A DNA stretch of 43,657 nucleotides from Zopfochytrium polystomum (taxonomy: Eukaryota; Chytridiomycota; Chytridiomycetes; Chytridiales; Chytridiaceae): positions 1 through 43,657 of the forward strand of contig JAIVFJ010000418.1 in NCBI GenBank assembly GCA_025765615.1, read 5' to 3'. The position numbers were made by a program, and so were the translations under genes. The notes beneath the pieces are model-generated. The model ran no database searches. It was given only the letters and a program-made list of their open reading frames with translations, and had not been told where the DNA came from. This document shows, in pieces, positions 10,148 to 18,346 of this stretch; position 1 is the first letter of the stretch, and the number at the start of each line of letters is the position of its first letter.

Positions 10148-11430
10148 TCACTGGCACTGTATTGCCAATTAGATGGAGGATGCTTGGAATAAGTGAACGA
10201 TGATCATCAGCACAGAGTTGCAAAGTGGTCTCAGCATGGATTGGCACCAACTTGGCAGGGTCTTCTTGGTGCCAGGCTGCTGCCTTGGAAAACACTCTAT
10301 CCATTTTAGCCAAATGAAACTGGACTCAGGAGTCAAACTATGGAATACACTATTATTGCTGGGCTTACTTGACCCTGGCTAGGGACCTCAACTCACACAT
10401 ATTGACTGCTTCAGCTTTTATACATAGACATACAACACACTACACCAGGTCCCACATCACAGGAAATTCCACAGCCATACCTGAATCCTCACCTTGACCC
10501 TGATGAATTAACCAACTTCTGTGACAAAACACAATGTTCCTTGAAATAACTTTTGCCTCATTCCAAGGAGTATCAACGTTTATCTTTATTGGACACTCAA
10601 CACTAACACTTTTTCAGAGCAAACTATAAACAAGCTCAACCTTGCAAGATTACTGAGATTTCAAACTGCTCTTAATAGAGTCACTCCAGAACAGCTATGT
10701 TCTTTGAATGCCTCATGCATTCATCCAGCATGCATTCATGCAGCATAACCAGGATCTGGAAGCTTCAGAGATTGCCCTCAACTTTTGTAATCTGACCAGA
10801 AACTTTGCGGTTTTGCTTGGATGTTAGACTTGACAAAAACATTCTGCTGATTCTTTAACGAGCATAAATTCCACAACATCATATGGAGACTAACGGCAAA
10901 TCATCATCAAGCAATCAAACTCTGTGGAAACATCTGGATATACTAGCTCTCACTAATGCTTTCTACCACTAACTTTGCCTCTATCTTTATTCTCCACTCT
11001 TGACCAACAAAAGCAAAAATCAACCACCTCACACACAGTTACAATTACCATATCATCAAACGATTCAAACCTCAGCAGTCTCAGCAAAATTCAGGAAACC
11101 TTCAACTATTCATTCCTGCAGATCAGCTTCAGAAACGACACCAACATCACCACTTTGCTCCATTCAGTCACCAGTCACCTTGAACCATCTTTGAACTTGC
11201 ATTTTGCCAGTTGAACAAGTTGAATTGGAATTGCTTTCAGTTTTCTGCAGTCTCAACAAAGTCAGACAAAGTATCAACCATTCCCCACAGCAGAGTCACT
11301 CCAGAAAACAACAACTTCCTCCATTCAGTCAGCATTCAACTTCAGCAATCAGAATTGGAAGAAGTCAAACTGGAATTGGTAAAACGTATCAACCACATGG
11401 TAATCCACAGCGAAAGTGAATCGGATAACG
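10148..11430. other. AT-rich internal region of the element, no gene recognised
   Basis: Internal to the 7718-14219 element. Only short open frames occur on either strand and none gives a recognisable integrase zinc finger or catalytic D,D-35-E pattern. Probably decayed gag-pol plus nested debris. Confidence 0.5.
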
Positions 11431-11447
11431 GTGTACAGCTCTGGTGT

Positions 11448-11850
11448 TGGAGGTGACGGCACGATGGGCTGGATTCCGTGCTACTGCAATTAACGTCACC
11501 TCCAGTGGGCCTTACTGGGAGCACTATAGGCATGACTGAGGAAGGCTGGACCGGGGTGGCAGACCGGCAATGTAAAATCAACCGAAGGCCCACGAACACC
11601 GAAGTCCCAGCTTGTAGGCTAGTGTGGCCCAGACCTGTGTCAGAGGAGGTGGAGTCCTGAGCAGGGAGCCCATTCTGCAAGGAGTACCAACCAGGAGACA
11701 GTTATTCTCCTGATGTGCCCAGGCGAGACGCGGGGGAAAGCGTTGAGGGCAAGCTGTGTATGGGGGAGTGGTCGCCTCGCCTCATAGGGTACTGGGGGGA
11801 GCCCAGACCAGCATCGTGCAGAAGGCTCACCTGTGCAGAGTTTTCTCTCG
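11448..11850 (+). other. GC-rich island with multiple hairpins inside the retroelement
   Basis: About 400 bp much richer in GC than its flanks. Perfect inverted repeats include TGGAGGTGACG (11448-11458) with CGTCACCTCCA (11494-11504), enclosing GCACG/CGTGC. Others are CAGGAGA (11692-11698) with TCTCCTG (11706-11712), and AGGCGAG (11721-11727) with CTCGCCT (11776-11782). No convincing ORF. It could be a nested non-LTR/SINE-like insertion or a structured RNA. Confidence 0.4.
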
Positions 11851-12139
11851 TGCTTTCATTTATGTGCAGGGTATCTTAGAAAATCTGAACTAATTTTCCC
11901 TAAAGTTTCTTAAAGTTAAAACCATCACAAGTAGATTCTATTCCTCTACAACCACAAGACAAACATAACACTTTAAAATTAGGAATCCACCACAAACTTC
12001 TTACCTTCAGGCGAAATTCCATCAGAAGCTGTTGCCACCATCTGACAACACTGCAAAGGGTACACATTCACGCCAACTGTGTTTGACAAGCACACCTTGC
12101 CCAGACCCATGTATATGTGCAGACAGCTTTTGAAGTTGT

Positions 12140-12310
12140 TGAACAACCCACGAATGTCAACAAGACCTGGAACAAATGGGCCTACAAGGTCAAACTTTGT
12201 GAAGACAGCAGCATTGAGTGCTTCTATGCACAGCTCATGGCTAAGGGCCCCACTTAGTGTCATTGCATTTATATTCAGAATACTCACCCACCTCTTGTCC
12301 TAATCAATAG
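12140..12310 (+). pseudogene. Copia reverse transcriptase N-terminal fragment
   Basis: In broken frames this reads NKWAYKVKL, then EDSSIECFYAQLMAKGPT. It corresponds to the conserved start of Copia RT (GTKWVFKVK ... KARLVAKGFTQ). The same segment occurs in the second copy near 16000-16100, where MVKGFTQRHGINFWNTHF is clearer. Stops and frame changes follow immediately. Confidence 0.7.
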
Positions 12311-12467
12311 TCTTTGTTAACTCACTGAAATGGCTGCCTGAATCAATTGGGACACTGACACAGTTGATATCAGCAACACATACCTCAACAGCATATTTTA
12401 TATGCCAAATCTGCATCGAGCAGTTCATTACCACCGCACTTGTTATGAATCACCCTCTGGAAACCTC

Positions 12468-12523
12468 CAGAACCTTCTAGAACATTCCTTCATGGAACCT
12501 TGTGGAACCTTCTGGAACCTTCT
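12468..12523 (+). promoter_or_regulatory. Array of heat-shock-element-like nGAAn units
   Basis: GAA-cc-TTC-ta-GAA-ca-TTC at 12470-12487 and GAA-cc-TTC-tg-GAA-cc-TTC at 12505-12522 are two perfect four-unit HSEs. A further GAA unit lies between them at about 12494. HSF trimers bind such alternating units in eukaryotes. The array lies in the decayed RT region, not in the LTR, and may be a simple GGAACCTTCT repeat by origin. Confidence 0.4.
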
Positions 12524-12859
12524 TTGCTTTCCTGACTTGTCGTGTTGTCATTGGTATCATTGTATTACTAATTGCTCTTTCTGGAACTTCCTTTGAGTCT
12601 TGACAAGGAAGACTCTCAAAAGTTCCTTCTCTGCCTTGTCCTGTCTTGCCCTGTTCCTGACAGCACTGACTGCTGGAGTTGAACAGCCACCAAAATCAAA
12701 CAGTTCACAGGAAAGTGCAAACTTCTGGGATTTCTGCTTCCTCCTTTGTCAGATTAACTCATCATCCACAACGCAAGCTAAGTTAACAATATTTGTTTTT
12801 GGTGATTCTGGCAAAAACTTCTTCTGCCATTGCCTTGCCTAATCTTTTTACATACTCTG

Positions 12860-13727
12860 CGAAATGGGAGCAATGAAAACCATCCTCAATATGCAACTGG
12901 AACATCAAAATGACAGAATCTTCTTACACAAGAAAGTCTATAGCAAGGAGTTAATTCAGTGCCATGCAAACACTATCAACAACCGCACTGCAGTAACTGG
13001 CCTTCCCAGTTGTCTCTCAATCTTCAGCCACGCAGGATCGACAAAGCAACTGCAGATCAGAGACTGTACCAGGCAATACATGACAGCATCAACTACCTTG
13101 CAACACACAGGCGACCAGACCTTGTCCCAGCAGTTTCATATCTTGGTGCCTTCAGCAAGGATCCTAGCGAGCAACACATGAAGATCCTTATTCTGGTTCT
13201 CGAATATCTCAATGGTAATAGTGAGTATGGTTTATTCTATTCTCGCAACTGCACAGATATAGACGGTTACTCCGACGCTGCCCATGGTGTCCACTCAGAT
13301 GGGAAATCACAGCCTGGCTACTATGTTCTATTTGGAGGAACAGCTATTAGTTGAACATCTGTTCAGAGCAATACTGTCATGCTGTCACCGCAGGAAGCTG
13401 AATATGTAGCTGTGTCTGAACTGGGACGAGAACTTAAGGCACTATCCCAACTCTTTTCAGCACTTCAACTTCCGTCTCCAACTCCTCTTGTCATCTACAC
13501 TGACAACAGCGGTGTGATTACCCTCAGTTCAAATGATCTTTACACCAATCAGTCAAAGCATAAAGTATCATTATATTCGAGAACTCGTGGAACAAAAAGT
13601 AGTACGGCTTGAGTGGATTGCTGGAGGAGAACAGCCTGCAGACTATATGACGAAATCTCTCTCAGCTGCTCTCAGTGAATACCATTTGAGTCGCATTGGC
13701 CTTTGTTTCTTCTCTTTCCTCTGATTC
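12860..13727 (+). pseudogene. Copia RT C-terminus and RNase H, broken
   Basis: Readable segments in order: RT thumb/connection (YLATHRRPDLVPAVSYL, then LNGNSEYGLFYSRN), the RNase H start (YSDAAHGVHSDGKSQPGYY), the conserved MLSPQEAEYVAVSELG with its catalytic Glu, the TDNSGVI Asp segment, and the C-terminal HYIRELVEQ, QPADYMTK and LSEYHLSRIG. A stop interrupts between GGTAIS and TSVQSN, and a frameshift occurs near 13560. The RT active-site VDD seen in the copy at 16430 is not preserved here. This order of domains next to the 3' LTR is diagnostic for Ty1/Copia. Confidence 0.9.
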
Positions 13728-13980
13728 ATTTTTTCTTATCTGTGAAGCTGTTTTCTTCTTTGTTCCTTTTCATTACTTTGACTCATTTTCTTTTACCTCT
13801 GAAGTTCACTATGTGCCCCCCATCCATTCTTGTTAGTGTGGTCTGTCTGTCCTTTCTGTTCTGCCATCTGATGGCCAGTCATACCTGTTTGTGATTCTTC
13901 TTTCTCCGGTGTACGGTTTCCTTAAGTTGACTATGGCTTAAGGTTTTCCTCCGTGCCGGCCTTTGCTCCTGCCCACAGCT

Positions 13981-13990
13981 TAGGGGGGAG
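13981..13990 (+). other. Polypurine tract
   Basis: TAGGGGGGAG lies directly upstream of the 3' LTR, the plus-strand primer position of LTR retroelements. The same CTTAGGGGG(G)AGGA/T form occurs at about 5963 and 10108 next to family-2 LTR starts. Confidence 0.8.
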
Positions 13991-14219
13991 TGTTAGTTTT
14001 GGGTCTTTTGGTGTAAGCAGTGTGCAGGAGCTTTGACCTGATACTGCTCTGCAAGGATAACTTGCAGCATTTTGCAAGTGATGGTCCTTGTAACAGTTTT
14101 GTATAAAGACAAACACAAGACTGACAGAAGCCAAGATCAACCTCCCACCACCACCACCTTCAGTAGTGTACACCACAGCAGCCCAACCAATCAATCAGCC
14201 ATCATAGCAAATTCTTTCA
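13991..14219 (+). repeat. 3' LTR of the Copia element
   Basis: 229 bp, TGTTAG to TTTCA, followed by the target duplication GTGGC at 14220-14224. Carries the same TATAAAG and the same priming-complement segment (14090-14104) as the 5' LTR. Differs from it by one base insertion in the first 175 bp and by several changes in the last 50 bp. Confidence 0.9.
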
Positions 14220-14224
14220 GTGGC

Positions 14225-15480
14225 AAGTCAGGTCTGTGATCAACTTTTTCTTCTTCTTTTCTCTTTTTTAATTATCACACGCAGGGGCATATTCCAACAT
14301 CGACCGAAATCCCCACACACGAATTTAACCTGCTTTGACAGCCAAATAATCCAGAAATCAAAGTAAGAGTGGCTTTGGTGCCTTTGGGTCCTCCGCTGCA
14401 AGCGAAAAATTGAACTATCACGACGACGCCCCACAACCCTCGGCGAATTTTCCGCCAACAACAGCAGACAGGTTGCGACACCCGTTGCCTTGCGGCCTTA
14501 TGGCCAGCACTGTCGCTTAGGCGGTCATTTTTCATCCTGTCCTTTGTCCCTTTTTCTCTCCTCTCTTCACCTCTCTCAGCTTCTGCTGGTGTGCAGCGGC
14601 AGCCTTTGGCTCGCTCTGCACGCCTGCTGACGAGAAAGAAGGTCGCAGCTGACATCTCCCTTTTCCCCATTGTCCTTCCCTCTCCTTTCTCTCTTTCTCT
14701 CCTCTCTCTCTCAGTCTTGGTGGACGTGCAGCCACGCGGCTGAAGGCAGCTTGCACACGCCCACTTAGCTCAGCAGGCAAGTAGCAGCAAGCGGTGGTAG
14801 CTTTCCCCCTCTTTCCTCCCATTTTCCTGATACAGTATGTCTCTTGAGTATTTCTTCAATGAGAGTCAGTCAGGTGCAAAGCGCAGACAAGCATCCTTTC
14901 CCTTTTCAATCTTGTTCTCTCTTTATAGTATTCCTGCTTCCTCTTGCGCTGTGTTGGTGTGGGTTAATGCCATGTAGAAAAAGATGTCTGATCCATTGAA
15001 GTAGAACCATTACTTAGTAAATACATTCAGTGATTTCAATTGTTCTTTGCAGTGGAGTGTTGTGGTTCAGAGAAAGAATAGGTTAAAGGCATGGTGCGGG
15101 AGTAGGAGGAGCGAGAAGATGGCAGATGGGGCAAGAAGATGGTGGGTTGCAGTGTGGTAGTGGTGAGATGCTGGGGTATACACAAACGTCAACCTGGGCA
15201 AGTGGTGCGTGCCTCTGCAGCTGACAGGTGTCAGAAATGGTCACTACAGATTTCTCTTGTTAGCCTGCCAAATAAATGAGAATACATCTTTGTTTTACTT
15301 CAATTGAATTCTCCTTGATTTGCTTCTTCTCAAGACAGAGACAATATCATATATCCATGCTTCAGCATATCAGTCCTGAACGCTTCTTCATTCCACCGCC
15401 TCCCTGTATTTTTGGTATCTAGAAAGTACAAAATATACAACAAAAGAAAAAGTTGTGGATATTTCATTTGAAAAAATCCA
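14225..15480. other. Intergenic, no gene recognised
   Basis: CT-rich on the plus strand at 14540-14820 (imperfect CTCTCTCAGC units at about 14560 and 14700). Minus-strand frames of 60-130 codons here are Arg/Glu/Lys low-complexity readings of that tract and differ between frames, so they are not supported as genes. AT-rich from 14850 on. Confidence 0.5.
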
Positions 15481-15488
15481 CAATTGGC

Positions 15489-15647
15489 CCTCTGGGAAAT
15501 CCTGATGCGCGGTTCAGAGGTTCGTTATCGCTCGTAGCGCTGTTTACTATCAACGTCCTTGCGTGAGCGAGGTCGACGTACTCTGGTGAGTACTAGCCCT
15601 GCGAAGTCGCAAGGAGTCCAACCCGATGAAGGGGCAGCTGGGGCTAG
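15489..15647 (+). ncRNA. Candidate structured RNA: five consecutive hairpins
   Basis: Within 160 bp the plus strand can form these stems: CCTCTG (15489-15494) with CAGAGG (15515-15520); CGCT/AGCG (15529-15539); CCTTGC-GTGA-GCGAGG (15557-15572) with a GNRA-like loop; GTACTC-TGGT-GAGTAC (15578-15593); and CTAGCCC (15593-15599) with GGGCTAG (15641-15647), enclosing a small TGCG/CGCA hairpin. The block is GC-rich in an AT-rich setting and has no ORF. It does not match the tRNA, 5S, U-snRNA, SRP or RNase P signatures I know. It may equally be part of a mobile element. Confidence 0.35.
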
Positions 15648-16071
15648 AGTGGGGAATAATTAGTCTGCCTGGTAGAAAAATTTAGAAAAATTATGGGAAC
15701 AACCGGAATTGATCCCTTTTTCAGATGGAGTCATACTTTATAAGAAATGTATGTGATGTGTTATTTGTCACAAAGTGAAGTAAGAGCTTGTTGAGAACCT
15801 AAACTATGGCCAACACTTTATGTGAGATGCTTGAGAATCTCATACTGACAACTCAGCCAAGCGTATGTGTTCTGGGTTGAATCATCTCCCAAGCACAACA
15901 TGTCCAGATTCTCAAACTTGTGCAGAAGTCATGTCAGGTAAATGGTCCAAGGAGTGGGATCCAGCATGAAGTTGTGGAATGACCACCATCGTCAACGTCA
16001 TGTAGAACAAATGGGTCTACAAAGTTAAACTTCGGCCATACAGCAGTGTTGAGCACTTCCATCCACAGCTT

Positions 16072-16494
16072 GTGGTTAAGGGCTTCACTCAACGTCATGG
16101 CATCAACTTTTGGAACACTCACTTCAATAGTCTCTGTTGGCTCATTCCCATGGCAGCTGCAAACAACTGGGACATTGCCATTGTCAACATCAGCAACGTG
16201 TACGTAAAAGGCATCCTCAACGTGCCCATTTATATGGAGCAGCCTGACAGCTACAGCAGTGACGGCAAAGTCTGGTTACTGAAGAGAGCTATTAACGGTA
16301 TCAAGCTAGCTGGCTGGTGTTGGTACCAAGAACTGATTGGCCATCAGAAGTCAAACGGATATCATCAAAGCGCAGCAGACTCTGTATCCTCTTCCGTCAA
16401 GTGGATGGAAAAAGTATTTTCATTACCATCTAAGTTGATGACATTTGTTTCTTTGGGGATTCTGGGGAGATTACTTCTGCCATTGCATTGCTAA
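16072..16494 (+). pseudogene. Copia reverse transcriptase fragment
   Basis: Shows KGFTQRHGINFWNT, then the fingers/palm segment AAANNWDIAIVNISNVYVKG, IYMEQPDSYSSDGKVWLLK and WCWYQEL. These match the Copia RT sequence order (VAKGFTQ ... DVNNAFLNG ... VYMEQPPGF ... KSLYGLKQ). The palm DV is here NI (first Asp lost), so it would be inactive. The downstream VDD (about 16430) is in another frame behind a stop. Confidence 0.8.
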
Positions 16495-16782
16495 AATCTC
16501 GTTCAAGCTCTGCAAAATGGGAGCAATCTAAACCATCCTCAATATGTAGCTGGAACATTGCCGTAACAGAATCTTCTTGCACCAGAAAGCCTATATCAAG
16601 GAGTTACTTAAGCACCATGCCAACATTATCAACAACCCCACTGCAGTAACTGCCTTTCCCAATAGTCTCAATCTTCAGCCACGTAGGATTGACGAAGTAA
16701 CTGCAGATCTTACACACAACCAAACCTTGCCCCAGCAGTTTCATATCTTGGTGCCTTCAGCAAGGATCCTAGTGAGCACCAC

Positions 16783-17330
16783 ATGAAGATTCTCATTCAA
16801 ATTCTCAAATATCTTAATGGTAATAGTGAGTGTGGCTTATTCTATTGTTGCAACTGCACCGATATAGCCAGTTACTCCAACGCTGCCATGGTGTCCACGC
16901 AGATTGGAAATCACAGATTGGCTTATACGTTCTATTTGGAGGAAGGGCTATTAGTTGGACATCTGTTCAGAGCAGCACTGTCATGCTGTCACCGCAGGAA
17001 GCTGAATATGTAGCTGTATCTGAACTGGGATGAGAACTTAAGGCATTATTCCAACTCTACTCAGTACTTCAACTTCTGTCTCCAACTACTCTTGTCATCG
17101 ACACTAACAACAGCAGTGTCATCAACCTCAGCTCAAATGATCTTTACACCAATCAGTCAAAGCATATCATGGTAATGTATCATTATATTATTATATTTGA
17201 GAACTCGTGGACAAAAAAGTAGTATTGAATGGATTGCTGGAGGAGAACAGCCTGCAAACTATGTGACAAAATCTCTCTCAGCTGCTCTCAGTGAATACCA
17301 TTTGAGTTGCATTGGCCTTTGTTCTTTCCT
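16783..17330 (+). pseudogene. Copia RNase H fragment
   Basis: Broken frames contain LKYLNGNSECGLFYCCN, SWTSVQSSTVMLSPQEAEYV and, downstream, a degenerate TDNS-like region and the end block LSAALSEYHLS. It corresponds to 13190-13710 of the first copy, with more frameshifts and a stop after VSELG. Confidence 0.8.
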
Positions 17331-17587
17331 TACCTCTGATTTATTTTGTTTTCTGTGAAGCTGTTTTCTTCTTTGTTCTTTTTAATTATTCATTTTCTTT
17401 TGCCTTTGAAGTTCAATATGTGCATCCATTTTTGTTAGTGTAGTCGTCCTTTCTTTTCTGCCATCCAACGGCCAGTCAAACATGTTTGTGATTCTTCTTT
17501 CTCTGGTGTACAGTTTCCTTAAGTTGACTATGGCTTGAGGCGTTCCTCTGTGCTGGCCTTTGCTCCTGCCCACAGGGAAGGGGAGAG

Positions 17588-17722
17588 TGTTAGTTTTCAG
17601 GTCTTTTGGGGGTAAGCAGTGTGAGGAGCTTTGACCTGCCACCGTGGTGCACAGGGGGCACCTTGTGCAAGGATGACTTGCAGCACCCAATCCATCAATC
17701 AGCCAACATGGCGAATCCTTTC
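17588..17722 (+). repeat. Shortened Copia LTR
   Basis: Begins TGTTAGTTTTCAGGTCTTTT after a purine-rich GGGGAGAG and ends near ATCCTTTC. It lacks about 90 bp of the 7718/13991 LTRs, including the TATAAAG and priming-complement segment. Confidence 0.7.
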
Positions 17723-17793
17723 GGAGAAAGGACAACATCGACTCTCCTTCATCGTCTGGAGTTGTATGCTGGTGCCAAACTACCGGTACTACA

Positions 17794-17985
17794 ATGCCGT
17801 TTCCACCGGCGGCGTCAACGACTAAGACTGTGTGGAGCGCTCTGCGGGATGCCAGCCGCCGACGCGAAGCTTGCCCACGGATGCGGCCTTTCTTTGGCCG
17901 AATTTCTTACGGAGAATTGTGGATGCGGGCCAGAAAGCCCCAGCCGCCCGTCAACCCCATTGGCGCGGCAAGAAAAGTATTTTGA
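17794..17985 (+). CDS. Small basic ORF, unknown
   Basis: An ATG-started 63-codon ORF, rich in Arg and Pro (MRPFFGRISYGELWMRARK in the middle). It follows the truncated LTR. The three frames here are all fairly open, so coding status is uncertain. The ORF beginning at 17708 (MANPFGERTTS) in another frame is an alternative. No family recognised. From 17986 to 18346 there is no further gene. Confidence 0.2.
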   Translation: MPFPPAASTTKTVWSALRDASRRREACPRMRPFFGRISYGELWMRARKPQPPVNPIGAARKVF

Positions 17986-18346
17986 AGGGAAGAAGGACTG
18001 AAATCGCATGTCACGCACCCAAAACTATTGTCGTGGACGCCGCCACGCCGCCAAGTAAAGAAGGTTTATAACTGCGTTTGGCTGTACCGGTTGCGGGGAC
18101 GAGATGAAAAGTTTTTGAAAACGATTGGGTCGCCCAATCCATTCAAACCCACGTCCTGTCCGTGAAGAAGGGAAACCAATTTTCATTTGTGAAAACAAAA
18201 AGTGGTCTGCGAAAAGAAATAGGCAGGACAGAAATTCAAAAGGTCCATCATTTCAACAGGAAATTGGAATAGGATTTGCGCACTTCAAGTCTTCAGTAGA
18301 GTCAAATGACAAAAAAGGAAAAAAAAATACAGCCCCTGTTGCTCAC

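Larger units (their letters stand above)
7718..14219 (+). mobile_element. Complete but decayed Ty1/Copia LTR retrotransposon
   Basis: Two LTRs (7718-7955 and 13991-14219), both beginning TGTTAG and ending TTTCA, flank 6 kb of internal sequence. A 5-bp target-site duplication GTGGC is present at 7713-7717 and 14220-14224. A polypurine tract (AGGGGGGAG) abuts the 3' LTR at 13981-13990. The Copia assignment rests on the reverse transcriptase C-terminus and RNase H next to the 3' LTR (12860-13727). All coding parts carry stops and frameshifts, so the copy cannot be autonomous. The first 175 bp of the LTRs are almost identical, while the last 50 bp differ. Family-2 fragments (9929-10147) and a GC-rich island (11448-11850) lie inside. 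Confidence 0.9.
15930..17722 (+). mobile_element. 5'-truncated, decayed Copia element (second copy)
   Basis: Starts within RT, continues through RNase H and ends in a shortened LTR at 17588-17722. It is clearly related to the element at 7718-14219: the RT start, RNase H motifs and 3' end line up in the same order. No 5' LTR or gag is present, so it was truncated by deletion or by reverse transcription failure. Confidence 0.8.

Noticed and set aside
11700..11760. Hammerhead ribozyme (CTGATG ... GAAA)
   Set aside because: The core does not match: CTGATGTG lacks the needed A, and spacing to GGGGGAAAGC does not form stem II.
14240..14822. Minus-strand Arg/Glu/Lys-rich ORFs
   Set aside because: They read a CT-rich tract in three frames, with no domain, splice site or start context.
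15480..15660. RNase P, SRP or hammerhead-like identity for the hairpin block
   Set aside because: GGGAAATCCTGATG resembles pieces of RNase P CR-I and of a hammerhead core, but the required partner motifs are absent.
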